Shown piece by piece: positions 6,487-15,911 of a DNA stretch of 45,540 bases. Where the stretch lies: positions 1 through 45,540 of IMG/VR virus record IMGVR_UViG_3300046328_001334. One strand, written 5' to 3'. Made by a program: the position numbers and the translations under genes. The notes beneath the pieces are model-generated. The model was not told the origin of the DNA. It saw only the letters and a program-made list of their open reading frames with translations, and did not search any database. The DNA comes from a virus. Within the stretch, counting starts at the first letter, position 1. Each line of letters begins with the position of its first letter.

Positions 6487-8127
6487 CTAGTGGCCTATGA
6501 TGATACTGTTGGTAGCGGCTATACTGGTAAGACTATATTTCAATTTACTCTCTAGCATACCGTACACTAGCATATCTAGCGCATCACTATAGTGTGTTGC
6601 TTCTTCAGCTGGATACTTAGGGTCTTTCTCGGGGTCTTTATTCTTTTCAAATCCATTCTGACCATACTTAGTACCTGCAAGGTTAACTGAGGTAATTAAA
6701 CTTTTACAGTTCTCTCTATTAAACGTAAGCACTCTATCATAGTACTTATCTTCTTGCAGTAAGTGACCATACATTCTATACTTACCTTCATGGCTAGGTG
6801 CTTGCCCCATATACATAGGCTTTACTATCCATCCACCTTTACGCAATGCCGCTATTACATCATCACATATACGTGTCTCTTCTTTGTCAGATACAGCCGT
6901 ATGATCGTACCAGTAATAGATGAGCCGCTTCTTCAATGGCTTGTAGTATTCATTGAATTGCTTTAATACATCCTTCAGTTTAGCAGGATATAATGCGTGT
7001 AACCCATTCAATAGTTTAATCTCACTACCAGTATCTTGGGCTACTACTAACGGGTGTATGCGCCTGTTATAGTCAAGGGCAATGTGCAAGGGTAGGTTAG
7101 GGTTAAGGTCTTTATCCTTTCTGCAATCAAGGGTAGGGTTTAAAAAGTCTATGTGGCTATTGTCAAAGTAGCTTTCGTTCTCGCTGAAGTAACCGTGACG
7201 CTCTTCATCAAAGTCAGGATAAAAGCCATTCTCAAGCTTCATTGGCCTAAGGTTTAATATCTGTGTATCAAACTGAAACTCTGATGTGTCACGCAATTGC
7301 TGCTTAATATAATCTATACCAAGTGCATGTATATTATCTAGAGTAGAAGCTTCATGGTAGTATAGTAAGCCTTTGCGTAAGTCGTTAATCTCATCATCTA
7401 TTATGGCAACTTGTTTGGCTGCTTCGGCTTTTTGCTTTGCATTACCATTGGTAAGTACATAGCGTAATTTAAACTTGCATACTTGGTTTTTAAATATTTC
7501 ATTTACTACCTCAACATCCATTGCACTTAGTTTATCTAAAATCCAACGGCCAGAAGTACCCACAGGCATATCGGTAGTAAAGGTGATGCCATGATGGTAA
7601 GGGTTATTTGCAAATGCCGGTACAATGCCACGATTAGCAGGAAATAATTCAGTGGTTAATTTTTCTTCATTCAACAGCTTGGCTTCATCGCCTTTAATAT
7701 GGTCGATTGTTAAACCATTAGACGAGCCTTTTCTATCCTGACTTATAATGTGATTTCCTGAGCCGTTCCACCAACACATAAAGTACTTAAAGTTCAAAGG
7801 TCTACGGTAAGGGCCTTGCCATTTCCACTTTTTAATCCATGCTTGCGATGGCGTTTCCCCTATTAAGTAATGATGACCATAGATATAACCGATCCGCTCA
7901 AGACCAGCCATATACGCTGGTAATGTTCTAGTTAATGCTTGTGTGTAAGTAGCTGCTATTATTACACCAGTGCTACGTGGCATGGTATTTAAATAACAAT
8001 TGGCATCTTTTGGGGCTAACACCCCCTCGGTTTTACCAGTGCCTCTGCCAGCTACTAAATACTCATTGGGTGCACCAATAATTTGGCTGCGAAGCTGTGG
8101 CTTATTAAAATGTACTTGCTTAATCAT
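6487..8127 (-). CDS. terL: Terminase large subunit
   Basis: 546 residues. The N-terminal ATPase has a Walker A motif GRGTGKT (residues 27-33) and a Walker B-like GLTIDHIKGDEAKLL (about 138-152). The C-terminal nuclease shows the expected acidic sites: ALDYNRR (about 350), YYWYDHTA (about 405) and HYSDALDMLVYG near the end. It cuts and pumps DNA into proheads through the portal. The start overlaps the small-subunit candidate by 8 bases. The portal is not directly downstream: a lipoprotein, an antirepressor and two small genes intervene. Confidence 0.93.
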   Translation of the reverse strand: MIKQVHFNKPQLRSQIIGAPNEYLVAGRGTGKTEGVLAPKDANCYLNTMPRSTGVIIAATYTQALTRTLPAYMAGLERIGYIYGHHYLIGETPSQAWIKKWKWQGPYRRPLNFKYFMCWWNGSGNHIISQDRKGSSNGLTIDHIKGDEAKLLNEEKLTTELFPANRGIVPAFANNPYHHGITFTTDMPVGTSGRWILDKLSAMDVEVVNEIFKNQVCKFKLRYVLTNGNAKQKAEAAKQVAIIDDEINDLRKGLLYYHEASTLDNIHALGIDYIKQQLRDTSEFQFDTQILNLRPMKLENGFYPDFDEERHGYFSENESYFDNSHIDFLNPTLDCRKDKDLNPNLPLHIALDYNRRIHPLVVAQDTGSEIKLLNGLHALYPAKLKDVLKQFNEYYKPLKKRLIYYWYDHTAVSDKEETRICDDVIAALRKGGWIVKPMYMGQAPSHEGKYRMYGHLLQEDKYYDRVLTFNRENCKSLITSVNLAGTKYGQNGFEKNKDPEKDPKYPAEEATHYSDALDMLVYGMLESKLKYSLTSIAATNSIIIGH

Positions 8128-8761
8128 TTGGTTTTACCTCCTCAAAATCAATATCTGTAAACATATCAATCTTAACCTTTTTGCCTCTTTTTTCGTTAAT
8201 GGCTTTCAATACCTCTTTCATATCTACATCAGGTGCACCAAGTAAGCGAGGATCAAACACTGCCTCAAACATGTGTCCTTCAAATTGTTCTGGGGTTTCT
8301 TCTTCAACCTCTTGAATTTCTTTCAGTAAGGCAACTACACTTTTGTAAATGCTACCATAGTTTTTAGTATCATTTGCTTCTTTACACCTACGCAGCATTT
8401 TTTTGCCTTCTTCAAGCAATAGCTTCATTTCAAAAGCCTTATTGATATTGATAACAGTGGTAAATAGTTCTTGCGAACACTCTAAGTCTTCATAAGCTTG
8501 TGTAATGCCTATTTCGTAAATACTGCATACGGTATTTAATACCTCAGCTTCTGAGTATTTGCCAGACATTAATTCATTGTAGATGAACTGGTAACGCTCT
8601 AGCTTTTGTTGCTGTGGTTTTGTGAGTTGAATTTTAGAAATACGATTGCTAATGTGTTCTTTAATAACCTGCCAATCTCTTGTTTTAGACACAAGAATTT
8701 CAGTAGCATTACCTACCTGCTCTGCTTTTTTTTGTAACGCTTTTCTAAGGTTATCGCTCAT
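8120..8761 (-). CDS. Terminase small subunit candidate
   Basis: 213 residues from ATG 8761 (MSDNLRKALQ...), one base after the previous stop. It is mostly helical. Residues about 60-105 (ELMSGKYSEAEVLNTVCSIYEIGITQAYEDLECSQ) look like a helix-turn-helix in which the phage DNA end would be recognised, followed by a long helix and an acidic tail. Position directly before terL with an 8-base overlap supports the call. Homology is not obvious by eye. A longer start 5 codons upstream is possible. Confidence 0.7.
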   Translation of the reverse strand: MSDNLRKALQKKAEQVGNATEILVSKTRDWQVIKEHISNRISKIQLTKPQQQKLERYQFIYNELMSGKYSEAEVLNTVCSIYEIGITQAYEDLECSQELFTTVININKAFEMKLLLEEGKKMLRRCKEANDTKNYGSIYKSVVALLKEIQEVEEETPEQFEGHMFEAVFDPRLLGAPDVDMKEVLKAINEKRGKKVKIDMFTDIDFEEVKPND

Positions 8762-8762
8762 A

Positions 8763-9530
8763 CTAATTTGCCTCAAATTTTAATAAGTGCCATCTAGCTT
8801 CTAGTTTTTTAATGTTTGCTTCATGCTTTTGCAGTAAAGCAACACGTTCAGGCGTTTGCTCTCGTTTCTTCATTTTATTAAAGTTCTTACGCAAGTTGTC
8901 TAGTGTGCTCTTTACCAATTCATCGGGCACAGCATCCATTTCTGTTGCTTCGTCATGCTCAGCTTCTTCATTGGGTAAGCGGCCGTGCAGCCTTACATAA
9001 TCGGCTATTTCATACAGCTTACTAGCCCTATTAAATAGCACCACTACATCAACTGCTTTTTTACTGCGCTTTTGTACCAAGTCTGGCCTATTAACATCTT
9101 CATAGCCTTGTACTGTGGCTTCGCCAAATAGTACAGCCCTTAAGTTCATGGCTTCTTTGTACTGATTATCAGCCTTTAGCTTACAGGCTTCGTAAAGCGT
9201 TGGATTAACCGGTTCTTTAGGCGGCTGAACAATGTGAGCTTTGGTTTCTGTTCGAACTGTTGGCGCCAAATATCCCATTCTGCTTTCGACGCTCCCTTCT
9301 GTGGTGGCGGTGTGGGCGGATTCTCCATTTTCGGTAATAACATCTTGCAAACTTTTTAAACGGTTACATTCTGCTAGAAGTTCCTCGTATAATTTTTTAT
9401 TGGTAAAATCGGTTTTGCCTTTTTTTATCAAAGTAATTAACCTGATATCAGGATTGCACTGAGAGTACAAAATTACCCCAGCCCAATACTCTCTACTACC
9501 ATTTAGCCATAAACGTAACGCCTCTAACAT
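8763..9530 (-). CDS. Conserved phage protein upstream of terminase
   Basis: 255 residues, highly charged and helical, with a coiled-coil-prone C-terminus (about 200-250, LDNLRKNFNKMKKREQTPERVALLQKHEANIKKLE). N-terminal residues 1-60 (LWLNGSREYWAGVILYSQ..., KKGKTDFTNKKLYEELLAE) resemble an unnamed protein found before terminase genes in Bacteroidota prophages. A DNA-packaging accessory role is a guess from position. The start codon is fixed by late promoter C (exactly 40 bases) and sits in the loop of an 11-bp hairpin. Confidence 0.7.
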   Translation of the reverse strand: MLEALRLWLNGSREYWAGVILYSQCNPDIRLITLIKKGKTDFTNKKLYEELLAECNRLKSLQDVITENGESAHTATTEGSVESRMGYLAPTVRTETKAHIVQPPKEPVNPTLYEACKLKADNQYKEAMNLRAVLFGEATVQGYEDVNRPDLVQKRSKKAVDVVVLFNRASKLYEIADYVRLHGRLPNEEAEHDEATEMDAVPDELVKSTLDNLRKNFNKMKKREQTPERVALLQKHEANIKKLEARWHLLKFEAN

Positions 9531-9550
9531 ATTGTAATATTAGAGGCGTT
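9517..9550 (-). promoter_or_regulatory. Start-codon hairpin at site C
   Basis: Perfect 11-bp inverted repeat AACGCCTCTAA / TTAGAGGCGTT (arms 9540-9550 and 9517-9527) with the ATG (9530-9528) at the edge of the loop and codons 2-5 in the 3' arm. The 5' arm lies upstream of the start predicted for promoter C. Confidence 0.75.
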
Positions 9551-9570
9551 CGCTAGCTGTTTAAAGGACA
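9535..9570 (-). promoter_or_regulatory. Late promoter C (before terminase unit)
   Basis: TGTCCTTT at 9570-9563, 20 bases, then TAATATTA at 9542-9535. ATG at 9530 is exactly 40 bases from the motif start. The motif lies one base after the stop of the 9572 gene. Confidence 0.75.
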
Positions 9571-9571
9571 A

Positions 9572-9874
9572 TTATTTAATAGTGATATGGTCGTTCTTAA
9601 TTTGGAAACGTAACCATTCTACCATGTCGTCTAAAGTTTCATAAAACTTCTTAGCTTCTTCGAATTTAGTTGGTCGTTTAGTTAATAGTGCTATTAGGTA
9701 CATGAATTGAGGCTTGGGTTCAATAAATTTCGACCACTCAAATTTGGATCCATCCATTACATTGCCATAAACCCCAATAATAATATGCGGTTCACTAGTA
9801 TGAATCACAAAAGCACCTTTACTTTTCGTATTCTGAGGATTGCTAAAAAGAAAACGAGGGTATTGTTTAGCCAT
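9572..9874 (-). CDS. Hypothetical protein after the tape measure gene
   Basis: 100 residues, soluble and mixed alpha/beta. Residues 20-50 (GAFVIHTSEPHIIIGVYGNVMDGSKFEWSKFIE) read as beta strands; the rest is helical with aromatic residues. No family recognised. A good -7 box lies just upstream at 9919-9926, with no clear -33 match, so it may have its own housekeeping promoter. Late promoter C begins right after its stop codon. Confidence 0.65.
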   Translation of the reverse strand: MAKQYPRFLFSNPQNTKSKGAFVIHTSEPHIIIGVYGNVMDGSKFEWSKFIEPKPQFMYLIALLTKRPTKFEEAKKFYETLDDMVEWLRFQIKNDHITIK

Positions 9875-9918
9875 AAAATTGGTGCAAGTTTTACAGGTTG
9901 CGCCCCTGATTTAGAGTT

Positions 9919-9926
9919 CAAATATA
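9919..9926 (-). promoter_or_regulatory. -7 box of a possible promoter
   Basis: TATATTTG, a perfect TAnnTTTG, directly after the tape-measure stop codon. The -33 position lacks a TTTG, so strength is uncertain. The RNA would have a leader of about 40 bases. Confidence 0.4.
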
Positions 9927-12900
9927 CTACCTCCCTGATATACCACTTTGTTTTTTTGCGTTATCCAAGTTCGTCTTAAAACGTTCGTATTCTTTATTTG
10001 AAAACATTACCTGTAACGTAGTGGCCCAAGTGCTTATTTCTGCACGCATTTGCTTTTGCTCTTCTAGTATTTGCTTAGTAAGCATTGGCATCTCATCATT
10101 ACTCACACTTGTAGTATCGGTACTCGTGGTTGCACTTGGTTTACTACTTACACTTTGGCTAGCATAGGCTACACCACCCATAGCCATAATCTTAGGCATC
10201 ATAGGGCTTATGTATTGCGGTGCTTTGGTACGCCAGCTTGGTGCGAAGGTTGCCCCCGGTGCCCAGCTTACACCATTCATGCCATTAAGTGCACTAGTAA
10301 TTTGTGCAGGTGTGCCAGTTACCGTATAGCTGTTTTTATCAGTCATGGTAGCAGCATTTACTACCGCTTCATCGCGTTCTATTAATGTTTTAATCCCCCT
10401 GCTTGGTGCATTATGTTTGTCACCAGTTTTTATCCAGCCACCATCACCAAGTTCTGGTAAGGGCTGTGCAGCTATTGTTGCTACTTGCGCTAAGCCCATA
10501 GCACCTGCAATAACAGCCTGTGGAATATTCCATGGGCCTACAGGCTTGGCAGTTAAAAAACCAATTACAGCTAAGGCTGTACTTGCAAGCCCAGAAGCTA
10601 TGTCAATAGCTTTTTGCCGCTTTGCTTGGTCATATGCTAGTTTTTTCTTTTTCTTGTCTAACTCATCATCTAACTGAGAAGTTTTTAAATTATACTGTTC
10701 TTGACTTATTAACTTTCCCTTTAACTGTTTATCAAGGTCTTTTTTCTTTTTGTCATGGATAGCAGTTTCTTTAGCTAACTGCCTATTTTCTATCGCATTA
10801 AGCAAGCCGTTGATGGTTGTAGCTTGCTTTACTATAAAGTCGCCAGCAGCTTGTATTGCTGCGGCTTTAATGTCTGCACGTTTTTTATCAAATTCAGCCG
10901 TAATTAAATCCTTCTCGGTTTCTGTGCCATGATGGTTTTTAAGTACCTCTTCTTTTTCTAACTCTAAAAGTTTTAGCTGTGCATCAGTATTTTTAGCAGT
11001 ACCAACAGGGCTGCGTAAAACATCTATTTTAAGTTTTGCGGTACTTTCTTTTTTGCCAATTTTGGCAACTATATCGGTATCGTCAAGTATTACACCACCT
11101 ACAGGTTTTACCTTTATTGGCTCAACAATGGTGTATGGTTTTCTATTTTTTAACGCCTTTTCTGCAAATTCATCAGTTGCTTTCTCTATTTGCTGCGTAG
11201 CTTCATTTATTACATTGGCATAATCTTTTTTAGCTGTTTGCTGGTCTATTTTACCAGCTTTAAGCATTGCATCTATTACCGCTTTCTTTTCATCTAGGGT
11301 AGTTTGTATAGCATTAAAAGCAATATCAAGTTCGTCCAGTTTTTCACTGGTTAAATTGCCTATTAGCTTTTCATAGCGTTGCTTTAATGCATCAGCACCT
11401 CTATCTATTAAAGATTTTTTACCATCCGTTTTGCCACCCGTTTTACCGCCATTATTTACTACGGGTGGTATTTCTGCAACTGCATTAGGTGTCGTTTCAA
11501 TTTCCTTACGTATAATAGCTACCGCTTTCATGGTAGTTTTATAGTTATTATAGTATTCAAGGTGTCTTTTAATATCCCCTTTTGCTGCCGCTTCTTTTTG
11601 AATTTTATATTGTTCTTCTCCATTGGCTCGAAGCTTTTTTAGCAAGTCTTGTTTGCTTCGCTCTCTACCATTCTCGTCATTTGAATAATAATCTATTACA
11701 GCGCCTACAGCTTTATTACTAGCATCTTCTGTTTTATTTGCATTGAAGTTTTTTCGTAGATTCCCCAGCTTACCAAAGTCAAATGTTATTACAGCCGTAG
11801 CCATACGTACTACGTTGCCTAGGGTTTTTAAAGCACCTTCACCAAATTTTACTATGTTTTTTAAGAAGGTAGTAAACGAGCCTCCTTCTTTCAAAAATTC
11901 AGACGAAGCCACATTTTTTAATCTTTCCCAACTGTCAATTAATGTATCAGTATTCGTTATGGCTTGCTCATGCGCTACACCTACTTCTTTTACTTGTGTG
12001 GCTAATTGCTTGTAACGGTCAATATTTTGTAATACTATTTGCGCAGCGTTAAAGTTTTCTTTCCCAAAAATGTTTACCAAGGCACTAGCATTATCACTCA
12101 CTTTGCTTAATTCTGTCAATCTATCACCAAGGCTAAGGCTTTTGTCTTTAAGTTTATCGGTGTTTACGCCAGCATCTTCAAGGCTTTTCAATGCTTTTTT
12201 ATCTAGCCCATCCACCGCATTCATGGCTAGTAATACGTTACGCAATTTTACACCTGCTTCTGCGCCTTTTTGCCCTTTTTCTGCTAGCAACTCTATGGCT
12301 GCGGTGCTTTCGTAAATGCTGATGTTGCTGCTTTTGGCTTGCGTACCAAATTGTAATAAGGCATCTGTAATGTCTGGTATTTCGGCTGCGCCATATTTAG
12401 CACCAGCAGCCAAAGCATCTATGTATTTATTGCTTTGCCTAGCACTTGCACCAAATTGGTTAAGTGCATCGGTAAGCCTTGTAGCTGCGTCTGGTAGTTC
12501 TAGCCCACTTGCATCAGCTAGTGTGCTAGCTGCTTGCGTTACTTGTACTAATGCTTCTTTTTGCGTAAGCAATTCAGGCTTTGCACTAGCAATTAGCTTC
12601 ATTGCCTCTACATAGTCTTTTGCGCTTCGTGTACTAGAAGCGCTCATGTCTATTGCAGCATTTTTTAAATACTCTAAGTCTTTACCCGTAGCGCCTGTAA
12701 TGGCAGAAAGATTGGCAACAGATTTTTCAAATTCGGCATTAAAACTTACAAAAGCCTTTACGCCTTCACTAATCATTTGCACACCCATAGCGGCAGCGCC
12801 AGCAATGCCTATACCTGTAAGGCTAGGGGCGGCTTTACTTAAAAAATCGCTAAAGCCTTTACCGCTATTACGTACTTCATTTAAGCGGTTAACAACTGCT

Positions 12901-13220
12901 TTTATTTGTTGGTCTAGCTGTTTAAATTCAGCAGACATTGGCGAAACGTTACCTTTTAAAGCTTTCAGCTTATTCAGTTCTGCGTTAAGCTCTTTTTGTG
13001 ATAATGCCGTTAAGCCAATGTCTTTCTTTAGCTTATCCATTTCAGCCCCAACAGCTTTTAGTTCCTTGGCTTTGGCTATATATTCTTCAGTACCTTTTTT
13101 AAGGCCTAGCATTTCATTTTTTACCTCACCAGATCGTTTTCTTAAATCGTTTAGTTGCGCCTGTGCCTGATTGCCATTTACATTCACAATCAGGTTTACT
13201 ACATCGTTACGTACACTCAT
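9927..13220 (-). CDS. Tail tape measure protein
   Basis: 1097 residues, the longest gene in the window. The N-terminus is coiled coil (about 15-120). A hydrophobic Gly/Ala segment follows (LTGIGIAGAAAMGVQMI, about 134-150), then the TP901-type core: VANLSAITGATGKDLEYLKNA and repeated helical ALNQFGASA / ALLQFGTQA motifs (170-420). The middle and end are Lys-rich coiled coils with a second hydrophobic stretch (about 905-950). The protein sets tail length, is threaded through the tail tube and is injected first. A length near 1100 residues predicts a tail of roughly 150 nm by the usual rule. No sheath gene is seen, so the tail is probably non-contractile. Confidence 0.92.
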   Translation of the reverse strand: MSVRNDVVNLIVNVNGNQAQAQLNDLRKRSGEVKNEMLGLKKGTEEYIAKAKELKAVGAEMDKLKKDIGLTALSQKELNAELNKLKALKGNVSPMSAEFKQLDQQIKAVVNRLNEVRNSGKGFSDFLSKAAPSLTGIGIAGAAAMGVQMISEGVKAFVSFNAEFEKSVANLSAITGATGKDLEYLKNAAIDMSASSTRSAKDYVEAMKLIASAKPELLTQKEALVQVTQAASTLADASGLELPDAATRLTDALNQFGASARQSNKYIDALAAGAKYGAAEIPDITDALLQFGTQAKSSNISIYESTAAIELLAEKGQKGAEAGVKLRNVLLAMNAVDGLDKKALKSLEDAGVNTDKLKDKSLSLGDRLTELSKVSDNASALVNIFGKENFNAAQIVLQNIDRYKQLATQVKEVGVAHEQAITNTDTLIDSWERLKNVASSEFLKEGGSFTTFLKNIVKFGEGALKTLGNVVRMATAVITFDFGKLGNLRKNFNANKTEDASNKAVGAVIDYYSNDENGRERSKQDLLKKLRANGEEQYKIQKEAAAKGDIKRHLEYYNNYKTTMKAVAIIRKEIETTPNAVAEIPPVVNNGGKTGGKTDGKKSLIDRGADALKQRYEKLIGNLTSEKLDELDIAFNAIQTTLDEKKAVIDAMLKAGKIDQQTAKKDYANVINEATQQIEKATDEFAEKALKNRKPYTIVEPIKVKPVGGVILDDTDIVAKIGKKESTAKLKIDVLRSPVGTAKNTDAQLKLLELEKEEVLKNHHGTETEKDLITAEFDKKRADIKAAAIQAAGDFIVKQATTINGLLNAIENRQLAKETAIHDKKKKDLDKQLKGKLISQEQYNLKTSQLDDELDKKKKKLAYDQAKRQKAIDIASGLASTALAVIGFLTAKPVGPWNIPQAVIAGAMGLAQVATIAAQPLPELGDGGWIKTGDKHNAPSRGIKTLIERDEAVVNAATMTDKNSYTVTGTPAQITSALNGMNGVSWAPGATFAPSWRTKAPQYISPMMPKIMAMGGVAYASQSVSSKPSATTSTDTTSVSNDEMPMLTKQILEEQKQMRAEISTWATTLQVMFSNKEYERFKTNLDNAKKQSGISGR

Positions 13221-13223
13221 AAA

Positions 13224-13252
13224 AAAGCTGCAAGCATTTGGCTTACAGCTTT
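13224..13252 (-). terminator. Terminator-like hairpin abutting the tape measure start
   Basis: AAAGCTG / CAGCTTT (7 bp) with a 15-base loop, followed by T residues that run straight into the ATG at 13220. The 5' arm (13252-13246) lies just upstream of the start predicted from promoter D, so only read-through RNA could fold and terminate. The loop contains a six-codon ORF (ATG 13237) whose TGA overlaps the tape measure ATG. Confidence 0.6.
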
Positions 13253-13287
13253 AAAATTGTTTTTATAAAATAGGGTGGTAAAGGACA
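13252..13287 (-). promoter_or_regulatory. Late promoter D (before tape measure gene)
   Basis: TGTCCTTT at 13287-13280, 20 bases, then CAATTTTA at 13259-13252. Transcription should begin near 13246, giving a leader of about 26 bases. Confidence 0.75.
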
Positions 13288-13293
13288 ACCGAA

Positions 13294-15465
13294 CTATATA
13301 ACCACATAACCCGCACCTGGTAATACATCAAATACATCTTGAGAGTATTGGTCGTAACTAAACATTGGTTCATATACGCTGCTATTACTTTTGCTGCCAG
13401 CATACGTTGATGTGCCGGTTGCTGTTACATTGGTGGTATTGCTGCTACTATATTGGTTGCCCGAAAAATCTTGTGTATTGGTAGTTTTCCTTACATCTAC
13501 CACCAAGCCTAAGCCTGTAACATCTATTGGTATGGTGCCAAAAGCATTGCTGTAAAACTCTAGGTACATATCTGCATTGTAATAGCTACTACCATCGCTG
13601 TTAATATTGCCATTGGCATTGCGCTCTACAATTGCTACATACACAGCTGCCGAGCTTGTACCTACATTAACTGTAACAGTTGCACTTACCGTTGGTGTGG
13701 TAGTGCCTACTCGCCTTAATTGATAGGTAAATGTATCTATACCACTAAAGCCAGATGATGGTGGTGTGTAGCTAATAATGCCAGCCGTATTAATACTATA
13801 AGTACCACTCTGCGTGGTGCTACCACCAGTTACTGGTACTACTTCTATTGGGTTGCCATCAGGGTCACTATCGTTTACTAATACGCTACCACTTAAAGTA
13901 ATAGCGGTATTAAAACCATTGCTAATGCTGTAAGTATCGTTTTGGGCAACTAACGTACTGCTACCACTTACCGTTAATGCTTGTGAAGTAAATGCCCCTG
14001 CATCTACTGGGTCGCTTTCTGCATCGCATATAACTCTTGCCCTAATGGTAATACTTGCTGTAGCGCTACCACTTGCCGGGTTGCTAAATGGTTGCCTAAT
14101 GGTTGCGGTATTGCCTATATATGTATAATCGTAGGTAGTGCCGCTAATAATTAATTGCACATTGCATAAGTTATAAGGTATAGGCAGTGCGTACATTATT
14201 AGTAAATAATCTTTATTCAACTGCTTTACTACCAAGGTTTCTACAGCAGGGCAATTGCGTGTAACAGGCATTAAGCCTTTAGGCGTGTAAGCTTCATTTT
14301 GGTAGGCTGGTGAGTAGTCAATTTGCACACCATACATTTTATCTTTATTGCTAAAGAATTTGGTGTTTTTAGCAATTACCACAATTGGTTTTAAGTTGCC
14401 ATCTTCTGCTATATAGCACTCTCTTGTTAAAAAAATATCCCGCAATTTATCGGCTGCATTCTTTTTTATAAAGCCAGTATAGGCGCTAAACTTGGTGGTT
14501 TCATACACACTCGTTTGCAAGGTTTGGGCTTGCAACAATACATCGGTAAATGCTAATGGTGGTATTATGCGTTGCGCTTGCTGCCTATCGTAATCGGCTT
14601 CAAAATCTGTTTGCCCACGCAGCCTAATGGTTTCTAAAGCCCCTAAACTATTGCGGTAATACAACTGAGTGGTATTGTAAAAATTACGGTGCTCAATTTT
14701 GATAGTTGGCATATCTACCACTACATAGCCATTGTTGCATACTACATGTACTTTGTAAGCGGCAATTAATAAGTTAGCTGCAGCTGCCCTGTGGGCTATT
14801 GTTTGTGGGCCAATTGGCGCTACACACACAGCCCATTTATCGCACGTAATACCAGTAGTATTTAGTACCCATGTTTCTGTACTATCATCTTCATAGGTAA
14901 TAAAGAATGTTACTTTTTGCGGTTCGTTATCTGCAAAAGGGTAGAGCCAGTATAAGAATCGTTGCTCATTCATGGCAAAGCGTTCATCGGCATTAAACAG
15001 TAAGCCTTGTTTATTTTGAACAATAGCCACTTCAAAAAATTCACTAGTATGCCAGGCCTCATAAGCTAGTTTGCCCTTTAATGCTAGCCTTGTATTACTA
15101 AACGTAGCTGCAACGCTAATGGCATTATCTACCGTAAGCACCCAACTTATTTTGTAACGCTTTTTATGGCTGCTTAGTACCAAGGGTTTTGATAGCAAAA
15201 GTTTAGGTGTGTACCAGTCAATATATGGCGCTACAATACTGCTGACATCAAACTGCACCAAGCCATTGTTATTTGGTATAAATACTTGGCTTTTCTTTTC
15301 GGTGTAAATGCCACTATTGTAAGTGTCTTCTACCCATACTTTTACCTGCAGCTTTATATCCTGCCCTTGCTGCAATGTGCCATAGGGCGAAATGGCTAGT
15401 ACGTACAACATAGCATTGCCAGTGAGGGCAATTTCATACGGCTGTTTCAATAATGTTACATCCAT
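13294..15465 (-). CDS. Tail protein with Ig/cadherin-like domain
   Basis: 723 residues. Residues 1-420 resemble a tail protein of Bacteroidota phages (GNAMLYVLAISPYGTLQQG, then beta-rich segments). Around residues 500-600 lies a cadherin-like or VCBS-type module: NDTYSISNGFNTAITL, VNDSDPDGNPIEVVPVTG, TYSINTAGIISYTPPS, FSGIDTFTYQL. The C-terminus is Ser/Asn/Thr-rich beta repeats. Such modules usually stick out of the tail and bind glycans. Its start shares one base with the preceding stop. It lies upstream of the tape measure gene. Baseplate/tip versus tail-decoration role cannot be told. Confidence 0.75.
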   Translation of the reverse strand: MDVTLLKQPYEIALTGNAMLYVLAISPYGTLQQGQDIKLQVKVWVEDTYNSGIYTEKKSQVFIPNNNGLVQFDVSSIVAPYIDWYTPKLLLSKPLVLSSHKKRYKISWVLTVDNAISVAATFSNTRLALKGKLAYEAWHTSEFFEVAIVQNKQGLLFNADERFAMNEQRFLYWLYPFADNEPQKVTFFITYEDDSTETWVLNTTGITCDKWAVCVAPIGPQTIAHRAAAANLLIAAYKVHVVCNNGYVVVDMPTIKIEHRNFYNTTQLYYRNSLGALETIRLRGQTDFEADYDRQQAQRIIPPLAFTDVLLQAQTLQTSVYETTKFSAYTGFIKKNAADKLRDIFLTRECYIAEDGNLKPIVVIAKNTKFFSNKDKMYGVQIDYSPAYQNEAYTPKGLMPVTRNCPAVETLVVKQLNKDYLLIMYALPIPYNLCNVQLIISGTTYDYTYIGNTATIRQPFSNPASGSATASITIRARVICDAESDPVDAGAFTSQALTVSGSSTLVAQNDTYSISNGFNTAITLSGSVLVNDSDPDGNPIEVVPVTGGSTTQSGTYSINTAGIISYTPPSSGFSGIDTFTYQLRRVGTTTPTVSATVTVNVGTSSAAVYVAIVERNANGNINSDGSSYYNADMYLEFYSNAFGTIPIDVTGLGLVVDVRKTTNTQDFSGNQYSSSNTTNVTATGTSTYAGSKSNSSVYEPMFSYDQYSQDVFDVLPGAGYVVI

Positions 15466-15911
15466 TAGTTAGTAGTATTTTGGTACTGTAATTCTTTTTT
15501 AAGTAGCTCAATTGTTTCTTCGGTATAGCCGTACAATATTTGGTTTTGCAGCCAACCAAGATTACCATAGGCGGTTTTACTATATACCTTTTTAGGTTTT
15601 CTCACCCTGTCTTTTACTAGTACTTTGCCAGATTGCCTACGGCTTTGCAATTCAACTTTCATGCTGCGTAAGCCACCCAATGGATGGCCATGTCCTACAC
15701 CCATATCTATAAAACGCAAGTATTCTTTAAACGATAATTTACTTACAGCACCATTACCCTGAGCAGCTGCTGCATAGGCTATTGAGTTGTAAGCATCATC
15801 GGTTACACCTATTTTTCGCTTGCGCAGTAAGCCCTGCATCTGCGCCTTTACCATTTGGTTGTATTCGGTAAGGGCTTTCAGGATAAATGTTTGTTTTAAA
15901 TCACCGTTCAT
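15465..15911 (-). CDS. Tail completion-like protein
   Basis: 148 residues, basic, with a helical N-terminus (LTEYNQMVKAQMQGLLRKRK), a central EYLRFIDMGVGHGH and a basic KVLVKDRVRKPKKVYSKTAY stretch. Size, composition and place between the tail tube and tape measure genes match HK97 gp10-like or minor tail-completion proteins. No decisive motif. One-base overlaps on both sides show tight coupling. Confidence 0.55.
   Translation of the reverse strand: MNGDLKQTFILKALTEYNQMVKAQMQGLLRKRKIGVTDDAYNSIAYAAAAQGNGAVSKLSFKEYLRFIDMGVGHGHPLGGLRSMKVELQSRRQSGKVLVKDRVRKPKKVYSKTAYGNLGWLQNQILYGYTEETIELLKKELQYQNTTN

Noticed and set aside
9707-13170. Several plus-strand open frames of 60-174 codons across the tape measure region
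   Set aside because: They lie antisense to a strongly supported gene, have low-complexity Ser/Leu/Ala composition and no promoter; they reflect the codon bias of the minus-strand gene.
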